64,000 nucleotides of DNA, taken from positions 1 through 64,000 of the forward strand of contig WYDT01000015.1 in the NCBI GenBank assembly GCA_013122435.1. The letters run 5' to 3'. The DNA is from Chloroflexi bacterium AL-N1. GTDB lineage: Bacteria; Chloroflexota; Chloroflexia; Chloroflexales; Roseiflexaceae. Below are positions 17,101 through 26,329 of the stretch, piece by piece; position 1 is the stretch's first letter; each line of letters opens with the position of its first letter. The position numbers and the translations under genes were made by a program. The notes below the pieces were generated by a model that saw only the letters and a program-made list of their open reading frames with translations, made no database searches and was not told where the DNA came from.

Positions 17101-19634
17101 GTCAAATTGCCTGCAGCGTTGGTTTGCCCCTTTCCACTACGACTAGCCAGAGGGATATCAGGGACATCTGCTAACCCGATACGATAGCCTTCCAATTCCG
17201 GGAATGGTGCATAATCGGCAGTAAGTGTCCACGAGATACCAATACCAGGTAAGGGAATGCCATTCGGGGCCGTGGTTGTTAGCTGTATTGGTGTCTCGAC
17301 TCCCGCAATAGGTTGCGTAGGGGGATCTATCTCGATATGTTCTGACACGTCTGCCAGTGACTTGACATAGAAAGGTTCGGTAAAGGTCTCACCACCAAAA
17401 CGCAGGGTGAGTATATACTCACTAACCGCCAGATCATCAGGCAGATCAAAATCCAGGTCGATTGATCCGGTTTGGCTGACAGTGATGTTTTCTTGGTAAA
17501 GGACCGCATTAGAGACAGGTGTACGAAGAGTAAGCGTTCCTTGCAGATTTCGTGGAGGCAGACGATTCTCCTCATTACTCACTGATCGTACAAACCCTGA
17601 CAGCTTGACCGTTTCTCCTGCAATGTAGGCTGGTTGATTAAGGGCAAAGAAGACTCGATAGTTCGTCTGTTCTGTCTGGGTTGGTACGTCTGTTTGCCAT
17701 GCAGTGCTTACCACAGCAGGTTGCTCACCATCCGTTATTGCGACATAGGTTTGATTGCGATTCTGCCTTGTCTGGGAGAGTCGCCAAACACCCGCTTCAT
17801 TCGTGGCACCACGCTGTACCAGTGCACCATCACGATACATCGCAACCGACACATCATCGATAGGCGTTCCGGTACGTTGATCTGTCACCCACACAAGCGT
17901 GACATTTTCGGTTTGCTGGAACACCATACGTGTATTTGAAACAATGACCAATAGATCGGCCCGGGGTCCTTCAGGGGAACGGATACGGAGGTAATATACT
18001 CCTGGTGGAAGCGGTTGCTCATCTTCACCAAGCAGCTGTAACCGTGATTCAACCAACGTGTCGCGGGGATCATCGGTCAGCGATACACTCCACGACCGCA
18101 CGCGCGATTGTCCGACCTGTAACGGATTAAAATTACGCCATTCACGTTCGTTAAAACCAAAAGTACGGACAACAGCAGCCTCATCAAGCGCATAGAGATC
18201 AAGATTCAATGATGATATATTCGTACGTTGCAGAAGCAGGCTATCAGCACCTGAATTTAGTTGGACTGCGTGTTGCTGGGCATCTGGCAGTAAGAGTTGC
18301 GGAGCGGCTGATGATGTGCGAAGACGAAACTCATACTCACGATCGAGTGCCATTCCATTACGATCTGTCAAATCGGCTGACAGGGTCAGTGTGTACTCGG
18401 TAGCAGCTTGCAACTCGGAAAAAATACGGGCTTCCGTATCATTGGCGACTACCCGTAACTCATCAACTGGAGGTGTAAATTGTATGGCAGATTGAACCGT
18501 CTCAGCATCGACAGGTGTGCTAAACACCAGGCGAATATCTTGGCTCGGTTGAAGGGTCTGACCATCACCGGGAAATCGACCAACAATACTGGGCTGTGGT
18601 GCCGTTTGAAACGCCCACTCATAGGGTTGCGATGTTGTTTGATTACCAGTATCTGACGATTGTGTTTGGAATGCTACGATATACGTAGTAACAGGTTGCC
18701 ATGCCGTGTCTGGGGTAAACGTAATAATCTGTGTATTATCAATAGCTGTGGTAGTGCTAAACGTCCCCGTAACTGCTGGGCTGATGACAAAACCAGATTG
18801 CAGCAGTGCAGGATCAACAGGCTGCGATAGTTGAATCACCACCGGACTGTCAGGAGCAACCTCTTTGTCGTTATGGTCTGGGACAGTTGCCAAAACTTCT
18901 GGCGTTGCTGTCTCAAAACTCCATGTGAATGACTCATTGAGTTGTTCATTGGTGACATCAGTAAGCCCAGCATCAATCGTAGCGCGATAGCGAGTGCCAG
19001 GAAGCAGCGAGGTTGCCGGGCGAAACAGTGCAGTTGATTCATCAACCCATGTTACCTCTCCAGCTATGGGAGGATCAAACTGCAACTCAGGCAGCGTCAT
19101 TGATTCGGGTATGACGGTTTCCGCAACAATTGGTCGGCTGAAGTGGAGACTGATGAGAGTATCAAGAGCTATATCACGAGTGTCATTGGCAGGAAGCACA
19201 GTCATCACCGTTGGAGCCGGGGCTGTGCGAAAGGCGAGTGCTTCGGTGTTTTCAAGTGCGCGAAACAAACGTCCCTGTGCCCCATCTTGCAAAGTTATTG
19301 TATATGCTGCATCAGCCTGTAAACTGCTGGTCGGCGAAATCGTGAGTAGCGTACGATCTTCGTTCCACCGAAAATCCACCGACGTGACTGGTTCAATGTT
19401 GATAGCTCGTTCAACTGATCGTGGGTTCATTGGTGAACTAAATTGCAACGTGGCGTGGCTACGCGTGGCAATATCCACTGCCCCCGATTCTGGCACCGTT
19501 GACAGAAGAGTCGGGCGCTCGGAGAACAGCGGTAATGCTATAACGAGACGTAGACTTGCAAACAGTCCTAACAATAACACTGTTATAAGCAAGACACTTG
19601 TCCACAAGCGACTGAGCCAGCGCAGGATCTGCAC
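14151..19634 (-). CDS. Alpha-2-macroglobulin family protein with four Ig-like domains, thioester motif absent
   Basis: Membrane-anchored giant of 1827 residues. A single N-terminal hydrophobic segment (SVLLITVLLLGLFASLRLVI) is followed by four Big_5-type Ig-like domains to about residue 440. Each opens like TVPESGAVDIATRSHATLQF. Macroglobulin (MG), bait and alpha-2-macroglobulin domains follow, and then the helical thioester domain (DGGWGWWDENTSDAFITA near 1440). The thioester box expected just before it (CxEQ) is replaced by ALDEASR near 1405, so covalent trapping is unlikely. Bacterial homologues trap proteases at the cell surface. The start was moved to GTG at 19634: AAAGGAG lies five bases before it, whereas the upstream ATG at 19679 has no such site. 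Confidence 0.88.
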   Translation of the reverse strand: MQILRWLSRLWTSVLLITVLLLGLFASLRLVIALPLFSERPTLLSTVPESGAVDIATRSHATLQFSSPMNPRSVERAINIEPVTSVDFRWNEDRTLLTISPTSSLQADAAYTITLQDGAQGRLFRALENTEALAFRTAPAPTVMTVLPANDTRDIALDTLISLHFSRPIVAETVIPESMTLPELQFDPPIAGEVTWVDESTALFRPATSLLPGTRYRATIDAGLTDVTNEQLNESFTWSFETATPEVLATVPDHNDKEVAPDSPVVIQLSQPVDPALLQSGFVISPAVTGTFSTTTAIDNTQIITFTPDTAWQPVTTYIVAFQTQSSDTGNQTTSQPYEWAFQTAPQPSIVGRFPGDGQTLQPSQDIRLVFSTPVDAETVQSAIQFTPPVDELRVVANDTEARIFSELQAATEYTLTLSADLTDRNGMALDREYEFRLRTSSAAPQLLLPDAQQHAVQLNSGADSLLLQRTNISSLNLDLYALDEAAVVRTFGFNEREWRNFNPLQVGQSRVRSWSVSLTDDPRDTLVESRLQLLGEDEQPLPPGVYYLRIRSPEGPRADLLVIVSNTRMVFQQTENVTLVWVTDQRTGTPIDDVSVAMYRDGALVQRGATNEAGVWRLSQTRQNRNQTYVAITDGEQPAVVSTAWQTDVPTQTEQTNYRVFFALNQPAYIAGETVKLSGFVRSVSNEENRLPPRNLQGTLTLRTPVSNAVLYQENITVSQTGSIDLDFDLPDDLAVSEYILTLRFGGETFTEPFYVKSLADVSEHIEIDPPTQPIAGVETPIQLTTTAPNGIPLPGIGISWTLTADYAPFPELEGYRIGLADVPDIPLASRSGKGQTNAAGNLTVAVTETTQLVNTPIRYALVAQTQNTSGSVSEDTTTFVVAPAQLYLGMRLPSQISTVQQTQQIEFLTQNLDGTPAPGATVQLEVFRLLNGQEQSISTDRVETDADGQATLPLTLSLGGTYRVVASVTDAAGGRMVTSAPLWVTAPGFTTWAADPAEPLLLIPDRMRYEPGDTVNLLATTPFEEANAIISLQQGDTFSEIVRIIRSGDLIPVQLEEDNLDPASVSIVLTGADNTNVENIKRATTPISMSGSSSTLAVEVSSDLAIYTPGDTAVVTITTTNAEGEGVPADVILGVSETTAPVRQDVSTTFQDATATDITTTYWQPRSTSAPENTTTAQASIATSDILRERPAFADWNGALRTNDSGVLTTTVHMPQHTATLNMEVWAAHNLDDFGRFTHQVTVFQPLELTLAAPPFLRVGDTLDVTARLHNNDTISHPAEVQLTATGVQLQSDATQEISLAAGEQTQIQWSVVVVDASMARFLVSVRSDASTTISQRANSAILFPSGGTHAQHGAFIQEQHSFQIDLPQRQQGAQQRLLIGVAPSTGALAQYLVQRLTNQPERSALDEASRLQVSRVFSGTMTIDRVSPEHLEMMQRSDGGWGWWDENTSDAFITAVALEALAPFQRTGASSSRVVDRGIESLRQQLQEAELSPDMRAYTQYVLSLYQQESPAVVQNLVENQQDLGAEGIAYLLLTNALNNEHEERLFDRLAGKSIRDADGVHWPASDDPAFISTETRATATSIRALQNNRPSSQLLDAALRYLVTHHGIDGWENSNTNASALIALNTFTMLETSTSTIVHLNGEPLIERSNSGRTGRFQRIAIPFDQLESQNELTATGIALLSYDLQTTKAITPTFRDGIYLLREYVDPESGAPLDLANLQVGQQIGARVVVITTEPQRFISVVSPLPSGALLTHTHTGPFEHVLQENDQLAFSSMSLDPGVYEQTYTFHLLETGNYVIPPLVVNSLDRTVMVTNSAEQIDIAP

Positions 19635-19718
19635 ACACGCTCCTTTACGGTTAATGTGTGGGACGGCTGCGGTCAGCAAATATGACCTTCACCATCGCCA
19701 GGGATTGAAAGTGACGTT

Positions 19719-19737
19719 AGTATAGCACGATATTATA
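19719..19737 (-). promoter_or_regulatory. Candidate -10 elements for the alpha-2-macroglobulin gene
   Basis: On the minus strand TATAAT occurs at 19732-19737 and an extended-type TGCTATACT at 19719-19727, 85-100 bp before the GTG start. No clear -35 was seen for either. Confidence 0.35.
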
Positions 19738-19848
19738 GGTTTGGTGCGGTCGAAATCCCACATTTTTATAAACATGTGCTGGATGGGGTACCTGCTGCCA
19801 CATTGTGCGCCTATCATTTTGGAATATTCCGCAGATACCCCGTACTTT

Positions 19849-20829
19849 TTACATGTGTCCAAGGATGGGATGGGGTTGGTAGGGTGCTTCAAGTTGGGTA
19901 ATCGCCTCTGCATCCAGCGCTACGTCGACGGCTGCAACAGCTTGCTCAAGATGCAACATTTTGCTAGCACCGATGATCGGCGCGACCACACCTGGTTTGT
20001 GAAGCAGCCAGGCCAACGCAATCTGAGCAGGTGGCACACCTCGCGTTTGGGCGATCTCACTGACCCGTTCAGCGACAATCATATCACTGTCCAGCGTGTA
20101 CATCCTGTGTGCGATATCGTCGCTCTTGGCACGCAGAGTCTCGCCCTGAGCACCACGCTGACGATTGCGAGCAAGAAAGCCACGCGCCAGAGGACTCCAA
20201 GGAATCAGCCCTACCCCTTCAGCACGGCAAAGTGGCACCATTTCACGTTCCTCTTCACGATAAATCAGGTTGTAGTGATTTTGCATCGACACAAAGCGTG
20301 TCCAACCATGGCGATCTGCCAGATACAATGCACGGGCAAATTGCCACGCAAACATACTGGATGCACCAATATAGCGCACCTTGCCAGCCCGCACAAGGTC
20401 GTGGAGAGTTTCTAACGTTTCTTCGATGGGTGTTTCATGATCTAGTCGATGAATTTGATAGAGGTCGATATAATCCGTCCCTAGACGACGAAGTGAATCG
20501 TCAACAGCGGTTAAGATATGTTTACGCGATAATCCACCATTGTTGGGTCCTTCGCCAGTCGGAAAATACACCTTCGTAGCAATCACTACATCATCACGAC
20601 GGGCAAAATCCCGAACGGCGCGGCCTAGTATTTCCTCACTCACCCCATTTGAATACATGTTGGAAGTATCAAAAAAGTTTACACCCAATTCCAAAGCACG
20701 ATTCACAAATGGACGACCTTCTTCCTCAGACAGAATCCAATCGCGCCAGGCAGGATCACCATAGGTCATCATGCCAAGACAGATCCGTGAAACTTTTAAC
20801 CCTGTACGACCAAGGTTTGCATATTGCAT
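19849..20829 (-). CDS. Aldo/keto reductase
   Basis: 326-residue NADPH-dependent oxidoreductase of the AKR (TIM-barrel) superfamily, YajO/YhdN-like. The catalytic tetrad is visible: Asp and Tyr in FFDTSNMYSNG (about 54-60), Lys in VIATKVYF and His in LYQIHRLDHETP. The NADP-binding end carries WLLHKPGVVAPIIGASKM. The start is the ATG at 20829 with GGAG five bases upstream; a GTG two codons earlier also keeps the frame. It is divergent from the sigma factor gene. The physiological substrate is unknown. Confidence 0.92.
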   Translation of the reverse strand: MQYANLGRTGLKVSRICLGMMTYGDPAWRDWILSEEEGRPFVNRALELGVNFFDTSNMYSNGVSEEILGRAVRDFARRDDVVIATKVYFPTGEGPNNGGLSRKHILTAVDDSLRRLGTDYIDLYQIHRLDHETPIEETLETLHDLVRAGKVRYIGASSMFAWQFARALYLADRHGWTRFVSMQNHYNLIYREEEREMVPLCRAEGVGLIPWSPLARGFLARNRQRGAQGETLRAKSDDIAHRMYTLDSDMIVAERVSEIAQTRGVPPAQIALAWLLHKPGVVAPIIGASKMLHLEQAVAAVDVALDAEAITQLEAPYQPHPILGHM

Positions 20830-21004
20830 AACCACTCCATATTCACTAGGTTACTTACGTTGTTGTTGAGGCCTGAACAACGCCATGCGATAATACCATC
20901 TTACTTGATTGTTCCAGATATCTATCAGTATATACGATCAGGAAAACGGCGGGAACCTGCCAGAGATGGATCTGCCAGGGGGCTGATGTGAATCCTTGTG
21001 GCTC

Positions 21005-21013
21005 TGCTATAAT
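21005..21013 (+). promoter_or_regulatory. Extended -10 element of the ECF sigma gene
   Basis: TGCTATAAT at 21005-21013, 39 bases before the start codon, without a recognisable -35. Confidence 0.5.
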
Positions 21014-21051
21014 AGGCGCGTCCAGCAACGCATAGATGGAGCGATGCATGT

Positions 21052-21654
21052 ATGGTTCATGAGGAACAGCGGCTCATTACAGCAGCTCAACGTGGGAATG
21101 TTGACGATTTTAATGCCTTAGTCCGAATGTATGAAACCCGCGTCTACACGCTGTGTTATCGAATGCTTGGTGATGGAGACAGCGCGGCTGATGCTGCCCA
21201 AGATGCGTTTATCTCCGCATTTCGTAACATCAAGCGCTTTCGTGGTGGTTCATTTCGGTCATGGATGCTTCGCATTGCCACGAACACTTGTTACGATGTG
21301 CTCCGGGCGCGCAAACGTCGTCCAACCACATCGCTTGATATCGACGAAGACGAAGAAGATGTTGGTTCACCACTGCAGATCGCAGATCCGAGTGAGTCAC
21401 CAGATGACACAGTCATGCGTCACGAGCTAGCATCTGCTATTCAGGACGGCCTCGAGAAGCTGCCCGAAGATCAACGTATTGTGCTCATCTTAAGTGATGT
21501 TCAGGGGTTTGCGTACGAGGAAATTGCTGAAGTAACAGATACTAATCTTGGTACGGTAAAGTCACGATTAAGTCGGGCGCGGTCGCGGCTACGCACCATT
21601 CTTAAAGGAGAGGAACTTTTACCGGTGCGGTATCGTCATGATAGTGATCGATAA
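21052..21654 (+). CDS. ECF-family RNA polymerase sigma factor
   Basis: 200 residues. Region 2 spans about 20-90 (YETRVYTLCYRMLGDGDSAADAAQDAFISAFRNI then RSWMLRIATNTCYDVLR) and region 4 about 135-190 (LPEDQRIVLILSDVQGF...EIAEVTDTNLGTVKSRLSRARSRLR). The linker between them is acidic (DIDEDEEDVGS). Such factors direct RNA polymerase to a stress or envelope regulon and are held by an anti-sigma factor, most likely the membrane protein encoded next. The ATG at 21052 is the only in-frame start near the GGAG at 21036-21039. Confidence 0.93.
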   Translation: MVHEEQRLITAAQRGNVDDFNALVRMYETRVYTLCYRMLGDGDSAADAAQDAFISAFRNIKRFRGGSFRSWMLRIATNTCYDVLRARKRRPTTSLDIDEDEEDVGSPLQIADPSESPDDTVMRHELASAIQDGLEKLPEDQRIVLILSDVQGFAYEEIAEVTDTNLGTVKSRLSRARSRLRTILKGEELLPVRYRHDSDR

Positions 21655-21747
21655 CACAATGTAATGTATAAAGTCACATATATACATTATGATATATACA
21701 TTGTCCAAATCTATACATATTTTTAATTTTTTTAATGTTGGTAAACC

Positions 21748-22731
21748 ATGACAACACACTCATCCTCTGAACAATATGATGAAGATTTTTTTCTGTTATC
21801 TGCATACATAGATGGCACGACAACCGAGGCAGAGTGTACGGCGCTGGAAGCACGACTGCACCGAGAACCTGCGCTCCAACAGGAACTCGATGAGCTGCGT
21901 ACGACGGTAAGCCTTTTGCATGATTTGCCACCTGTAAAGCCACCATGTTCATTTACTCTCGATCCTGCGATGGTGCAGCCCAAACGCTGGTGGCTCACCA
22001 CTGCGTCGTGGCTGCAGTTTGGTTCAGCCTTAACAGCAGTTATGTTGGCGTTAACCGTCACCTTTGAGTTGGTGGCACAAGATCAAGTAAATACGGGTGC
22101 GACAGAGACTCAGCAAATGGTGATGCCACAAGATGGTGCAGCAGACAACGCACCAATGGAATTGGCTGAGGCACCGGCTGCTGAGGAACCTCTTGCGGGA
22201 AGGGACGCCGTTGAAGGAGCCGCAGCCGAAGGGTCGGACGAAGCAACGGAAGACAGCGAGAGATCTTCTGTTGAAGAGAGTACAGCCAGTGAGCCTGCAA
22301 TAGAGGAATCTTCAGAGGAAGGACCACTTGATGAAGAGAATGCGGCTGACACCGAGTTGCAAGAAGCAGAAGTGCCCGTCGCACCAGATATTGCTTCTTC
22401 CGAGCAGGATGACGGAGCGAACACTATCATTGAGATGCCAGCCGAGGCATCGGCTGCTGAGGAAGAAGCTCCTGAGGAACAACTCCAACAAGGTGCTGAT
22501 GATAATATCTTTGGGCAAGATATGCCAATGGAACCTGAAAGTGATGCAATAACTGGCGCAGTCCCCCCAGAAACTGCCGCAAGGGGTGAGGAAGACTCAG
22601 CGCAACGTCTGCAGTTTGGAAACACTGGTGCACCAGCTAACCCACTCCGCATTGTACAGATCGTGCTGGCCATACTTGCCGTTGCGTTAGGTGTGGCAGC
22701 CTGGCGAGTCACACACCAACAACGTAGCTGA
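21748..22731 (+). CDS. Putative membrane anti-sigma factor
   Basis: 327 residues. The short N-terminal domain (LLSAYIDGTTTEAECTALEARLHREPALQQELDEL) looks like an anti-sigma domain but lacks the zinc-binding HxxxCxxC motif. A transmembrane segment (FGSALTAVMLALTVTFELVA) lies near 90-110. A long Ala/Glu-rich low-complexity region (about 115-290) follows, and a second hydrophobic segment near the C-terminus (RIVQIVLAILAVALGVAAW). It lies 93 bp after the ECF sigma gene, the usual partner order. The AT-rich gap has no ribosome site, so the start is only the first ATG in frame. The two-membrane-segment topology with an acidic loop between is unusual for the family. Confidence 0.7.
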   Translation: MTTHSSSEQYDEDFFLLSAYIDGTTTEAECTALEARLHREPALQQELDELRTTVSLLHDLPPVKPPCSFTLDPAMVQPKRWWLTTASWLQFGSALTAVMLALTVTFELVAQDQVNTGATETQQMVMPQDGAADNAPMELAEAPAAEEPLAGRDAVEGAAAEGSDEATEDSERSSVEESTASEPAIEESSEEGPLDEENAADTELQEAEVPVAPDIASSEQDDGANTIIEMPAEASAAEEEAPEEQLQQGADDNIFGQDMPMEPESDAITGAVPPETAARGEEDSAQRLQFGNTGAPANPLRIVQIVLAILAVALGVAAWRVTHQQRS

Positions 22732-22748
22732 ACCACCTTTCTTTGCTC

Positions 22749-23324
22749 ATGACCAATCAACCATTGCCTCCCTCACCCAACAGGACAACTGCCCCACAAC
22801 GTCGTCGAATACTTCGACCACTTATCGTTGGCACGGTATTCCTGATTATTAATATTATTGTTTATTTGCTTCCGATTGATTACGATTTTTTTGGAAACTA
22901 CGCATATGCTGGGGTGTTTCTGATCACACTGATCGCTAATGCCACCGTCATCATTCCTATACCATACATCCCTCTTGTCGCCCGTATTGCTGCGGAAGTG
23001 GACAGTGTTATGCTCGTTATTCTGCTGAGCGCACTTGGTTCAGCACTGGGCGAGTCCGTGGCCTTTTTTGTAGGTCGCTCTGGGAAAGGAGTGGTGGAGG
23101 AAACACGCTTTTATATCTGGGTACAACGTCAACTACGACATCCCTGGCGTGCTTTTCTTGTACTATTTGTGCTTGCAACGCCCCCAAATCCTGTTTTTGA
23201 TATTGCTGGATTATCGGCGGGTGCGTTTGGACTGCCGTACTGGATGTTCTTTACAGCAGTGTTTCTTGGACGCACGATACGGATGGGCCTGATTTCCGTG
23301 GCTGGCATCCAACTCGATGGCTAA
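22749..23324 (+). CDS. VTT-domain (DedA/SNARE-associated) membrane protein
   Basis: 191 residues with about five membrane segments. The VTT core is visible: GVFLITLIANATVIIPIPYI, then GSALGESVAFFVGRSGKG, with a second half ending in a Pro-rich re-entrant ATPPNPVFDIAGLSAGAFG. Family members are lipid scramblases or flippases, DedA proteins among them; the specific lipid here is unknown. The ATG at 22749 is preferred to the TTG six bases earlier. It sits 17 bp after the anti-sigma gene and may be cotranscribed. Confidence 0.85.
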   Translation: MTNQPLPPSPNRTTAPQRRRILRPLIVGTVFLIINIIVYLLPIDYDFFGNYAYAGVFLITLIANATVIIPIPYIPLVARIAAEVDSVMLVILLSALGSALGESVAFFVGRSGKGVVEETRFYIWVQRQLRHPWRAFLVLFVLATPPNPVFDIAGLSAGAFGLPYWMFFTAVFLGRTIRMGLISVAGIQLDG

Positions 23325-23385
23325 ACGTATGTTTGGGCATGTGGCAAAAAACGATGCCTGATGGCACGTGTAAGATGCATCGATA

Positions 23386-23394
23386 TGCTATAAT
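23386..23394 (+). promoter_or_regulatory. Extended -10 element of ruvB
   Basis: TGCTATAAT at 23386-23394. It puts transcription start near 23401, giving about 32 bases of leader before the ATG at 23433. Confidence 0.5.
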
Positions 23395-23432
23395 CCTTAT
23401 AAATGTCGCACACAAGTGCTGAGGACCTATCG

Positions 23433-24467
23433 ATGAGTGATGAGCGTGTTGTAAACCCTAATTCCGGTGAAGACGATCAACAGGAAAAAAGCCTGCGCCC
23501 CCGGTTTCTCTCTGAGTTTATTGGGCAGGAGAAGGTCGTCAAGCAGCTACACATTGCTATAACAGCGGCAAAAGGCCGGGGCGAACCACTCGATCATACG
23601 CTGCTGTATGGCCCACCTGGGTTGGGAAAAACCAGTCTTGCGAATGTGCTCGCCAACGAAATGGGGGTAACGATCAAGCTCTCATCCGGCCCTGCGATAG
23701 AACGTCCAGGGGACCTTGCGGCCGTCCTTTCCAATCTCCAGAAAGGTGATATCCTCTTCATCGATGAAATCCATCGTCTCAATCGCGTGATCGAAGAAGT
23801 GCTCTACCCGGCAATGGAAGACTTTGCCCTTGATATTATGGTCGGGAAAGGCCCGAGTGCACGCCCACTACGCCTCAAACTGGCCCCTTTTACCGTTGTC
23901 GGTGCGACCACCCGTTTGGCATTGCTTACCTCCCCATTACGCGATCGCTTTGGCACCATTCAACGGATGGAGTTTTATTCCAATGAGGCTCTGTACGACA
24001 TTGTCGTGCGTTCAGCCCATATTTTGAACGTGGAAACACTCGAAGAGGGTGCACATGAGATCGCTAGCCGAGCGCGGGGTACCCCGCGTATCGTGAATCG
24101 CTTGTTGCGGCGAGTACGTGACTATGCACAGGTTGAGGCAGATGGCATCATTACGCGCGAGGTAGCCCAGAAGGCGCTTACCCAACTTGAGATTGATGTA
24201 CTAGGACTGGATGAGAACGACCGACGTTTGCTTCGTGCGATTATCGATCTTTTTCGGGGCGGTCCCGTTGGTATTTCCACACTGGCAGCCTCATTAGCCG
24301 AAGAAACCGACGCCATTGAAGACGTGTACGAGCCATACCTCTTACAACTCGGGTTTCTGCAACGCACCCCACGCGGGCGTATTGCGACACAACGGGCGTA
24401 TGAACACCTTGGGATACCCTATGTGCATCCCGAGCGAGATCGGACGGAACAAGGGCGATTGTGGTGA
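23433..24467 (+). CDS. ruvB: Holliday junction branch migration ATPase RuvB
   Basis: 344 residues from the ATG at 23433 (MSDERVVNP, the typical RuvB N-terminus, with GAGG eight bases upstream; an in-frame ATG at 23403 lies almost on the transcription start). AAA+ motifs: Walker [10 protein letters not shown], Walker [11 protein letters not shown], sensor 1 GATTR, arginine finger region LRDRFG and sensor 2 [13 protein letters not shown]. The C-terminal winged helix reads [16 protein letters not shown]...[15 protein letters not shown]. With RuvA it moves Holliday junctions during recombination repair. ruvA and ruvC are not adjacent. polX follows. Confidence 0.97.
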   Translation: MSDERVVNPNSGEDDQQEKSLRPRFLSEFIGQEKVVKQLHIAITAAKGRGEPLDHTLLYGPPGLGKTSLANVLANEMGVTIKLSSGPAIERPGDLAAVLSNLQKGDILFIDEIHRLNRVIEEVLYPAMEDFALDIMVGKGPSARPLRLKLAPFTVVGATTRLALLTSPLRDRFGTIQRMEFYSNEALYDIVVRSAHILNVETLEEGAHEIASRARGTPRIVNRLLRRVRDYAQVEADGIITREVAQKALTQLEIDVLGLDENDRRLLRAIIDLFRGGPVGISTLAASLAEETDAIEDVYEPYLLQLGFLQRTPRGRIATQRAYEHLGIPYVHPERDRTEQGRLW

Positions 24468-24498
24468 TGGTGACAGGGTTAATGATGCTTGCACAACA

Positions 24499-24507
24499 TG
24501 CTATAAT
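24499..24507 (+). promoter_or_regulatory. Extended -10 element of polX
   Basis: TGCTATAAT at 24499-24507, 33 bases ahead of the polX start codon; no clear -35. Confidence 0.45.
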
Positions 24508-24540
24508 GATCTGCATGAATTCTAAACATGTATTAAACTT

Positions 24541-26298
24541 ATGACTTCAGCGCCAAGCAACCATGATATTGCAAACATGATGTATACCATCGCCGACACG
24601 ATGGAAATTATGGGCGAGGATCGATTTCGATATCAAGCATATCGGCGTGCTGGTGACGCGATACAAGAACTTCCGGCCACGTTGTCAACCTATCGTGAGC
24701 GTGGAGAGTTGGAGACACTTCCAGGGGTAGGGAAAGCCATCGCTGCGAAGATTGGGGAACTCCTCGACACTGGCAAGCTCACATTTTATGAACGTCTTCA
24801 AGAGAAAGTCCCTGCTACGGTACTAGACATGTTACGTGTCCCAGGAGTCGGGCCACGTACGGTTGGTCGTTTATACCGTGAATTGGGGATTGATAGCCTG
24901 ACAACACTGAGAAAAGCGGCTGAGGAGGGCAAACTCAACAATGTGAAGGGGTTTGGCACAAAAACCGTTGAGGGTATTTTGCAGGGTATTGCCGTCGCTG
25001 AACAACTGGATCGACGGACACTCCTTTTTGATGCGCTCAGGTCGGCAGAAGCCATCATCACCTCGTTACGTCAAGCAATTCCATCAATACACAGTATTTC
25101 GTATGCCGGAAGCCTCCGCCGTGCCCGTCAGACCATCGGCGATCTCGATATCCTTGTCGCGGCTGATGAGCCAACAACAGTTGTACAGGCCTTTACCACA
25201 TTGCCGAATGTAACGCAAGTGGTTTCCTCAGGAAATGAAAAAGCAACGGTCTATCTCCATAGTGGGTTACAAGCTGACTTAATTGCGCTCAAACCAGTGA
25301 TGTGGGGATCAGCACTGCTGCATTTCACTGGGAGTCAGGCACACAACATTCGTTTTCGTGAGTTGGCACTCGCACGTGGACTGAGTTTCAGTGAACATGG
25401 TTTCAAACATGCAGATGGCACCATGCTGACCTGTGCCACCGAAGAGGAAGCCTACGCCGCCATTGATTTGCCATGGATACCGCCAGAGTTGCGGGAGGGT
25501 GTTGGTGAGTTTGAAGCAGCAAAGGCCAAAAGACTGCCTGCCCTTCTCGACATCGCTGACATCAAAGCAGATCTGCACATGCACAGCTCCTGGAGTGATG
25601 GTAAAGCCAGCATCCGTGAGATGGTCGAGACAGCAAAAACGTTAGGATATCAGTTTGTAGTCATGACTGACCACAGTGCCTATCTGAGTATTACCAATGG
25701 ACTTGACGCCGCAAGATTACAGCAACAAGCGCTCGAGGTAGCCGAAATAAATGCAGAGTTTGCGGCACGTAACGATACCTTTCGTGTGTTACACGGTGTT
25801 GAGGTTGATATCACACCTGACGGTGCCTTAGCGTTATCAGACGAGGTATTGGCCGGACTTGATGTGGTTGTCGCTTCACCACATATAAACCTGCGACAAC
25901 CACCTGAGAAAGCTACGGAGCGGCTGTTACGCGCGATTCACAACCCACATGTTGACATTATTGGGCACCCTACCGGACGATTAATTGGTGAACGCGAAGG
26001 CGCTGATATCGATATCGATGCTATTGGGCGTGCAGCAGCAGAAACAGGCACGTTTCTCGAAGTAAACAGTGGCCCAGATCGATTGGATCTCGATGCCTTG
26101 AGTGTTCATCGCGTATTGGATTTAGGGGCGACCATCGTGGTCAACAGCGATGCCCATCATCCCGACCATCTGCAATGGATACGGCTTGGAGCATTGACCG
26201 CCCGGCGTGGTTGGGCAACCTCAGAACGTGTTGCCAATACCTGGGGCTATGATCGCTTGATGGAATGGGTCCGTCGAAACGACACAAAAGTGAGTTAG
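24541..26298 (+). CDS. polX: Bacterial family X DNA polymerase with PHP exonuclease
   Basis: 585 residues. Helix-hairpin-helix motifs are at about 60-130 (LPGVGKAIAAKIGELLDTG and VPGVGPRTVGRLYRELG). The PolX nucleotidyltransferase core follows with GSLRRARQTIGDLDILV near 190-205, supplying the catalytic Asp pair. A thumb-like region ends in RFRELALARG. The PHP domain from about 343 carries metal ligands in DLHMHSSWSDG, MTDHS, HGVEVDI, GHPTGR and NSDAHHPDH. PolX fills gaps in base-excision repair and the PHP domain supplies 3'-5' exonuclease or end processing. No ribosome site precedes the ATG. It follows ruvB in a DNA repair pair. Confidence 0.96.
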   Translation: MTSAPSNHDIANMMYTIADTMEIMGEDRFRYQAYRRAGDAIQELPATLSTYRERGELETLPGVGKAIAAKIGELLDTGKLTFYERLQEKVPATVLDMLRVPGVGPRTVGRLYRELGIDSLTTLRKAAEEGKLNNVKGFGTKTVEGILQGIAVAEQLDRRTLLFDALRSAEAIITSLRQAIPSIHSISYAGSLRRARQTIGDLDILVAADEPTTVVQAFTTLPNVTQVVSSGNEKATVYLHSGLQADLIALKPVMWGSALLHFTGSQAHNIRFRELALARGLSFSEHGFKHADGTMLTCATEEEAYAAIDLPWIPPELREGVGEFEAAKAKRLPALLDIADIKADLHMHSSWSDGKASIREMVETAKTLGYQFVVMTDHSAYLSITNGLDAARLQQQALEVAEINAEFAARNDTFRVLHGVEVDITPDGALALSDEVLAGLDVVVASPHINLRQPPEKATERLLRAIHNPHVDIIGHPTGRLIGEREGADIDIDAIGRAAAETGTFLEVNSGPDRLDLDALSVHRVLDLGATIVVNSDAHHPDHLQWIRLGALTARRGWATSERVANTWGYDRLMEWVRRNDTKVS

Positions 26299-26329
26299 TA
26301 GTTAAGTTGTTACATGTAGGAGCACTGCT

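Noticed and set aside
23403-23432. Leaderless ruvB starting at the ATG at 23403
   Set aside because: The downstream ATG at 23433 has GAGG eight bases upstream and gives the normal RuvB N-terminus.
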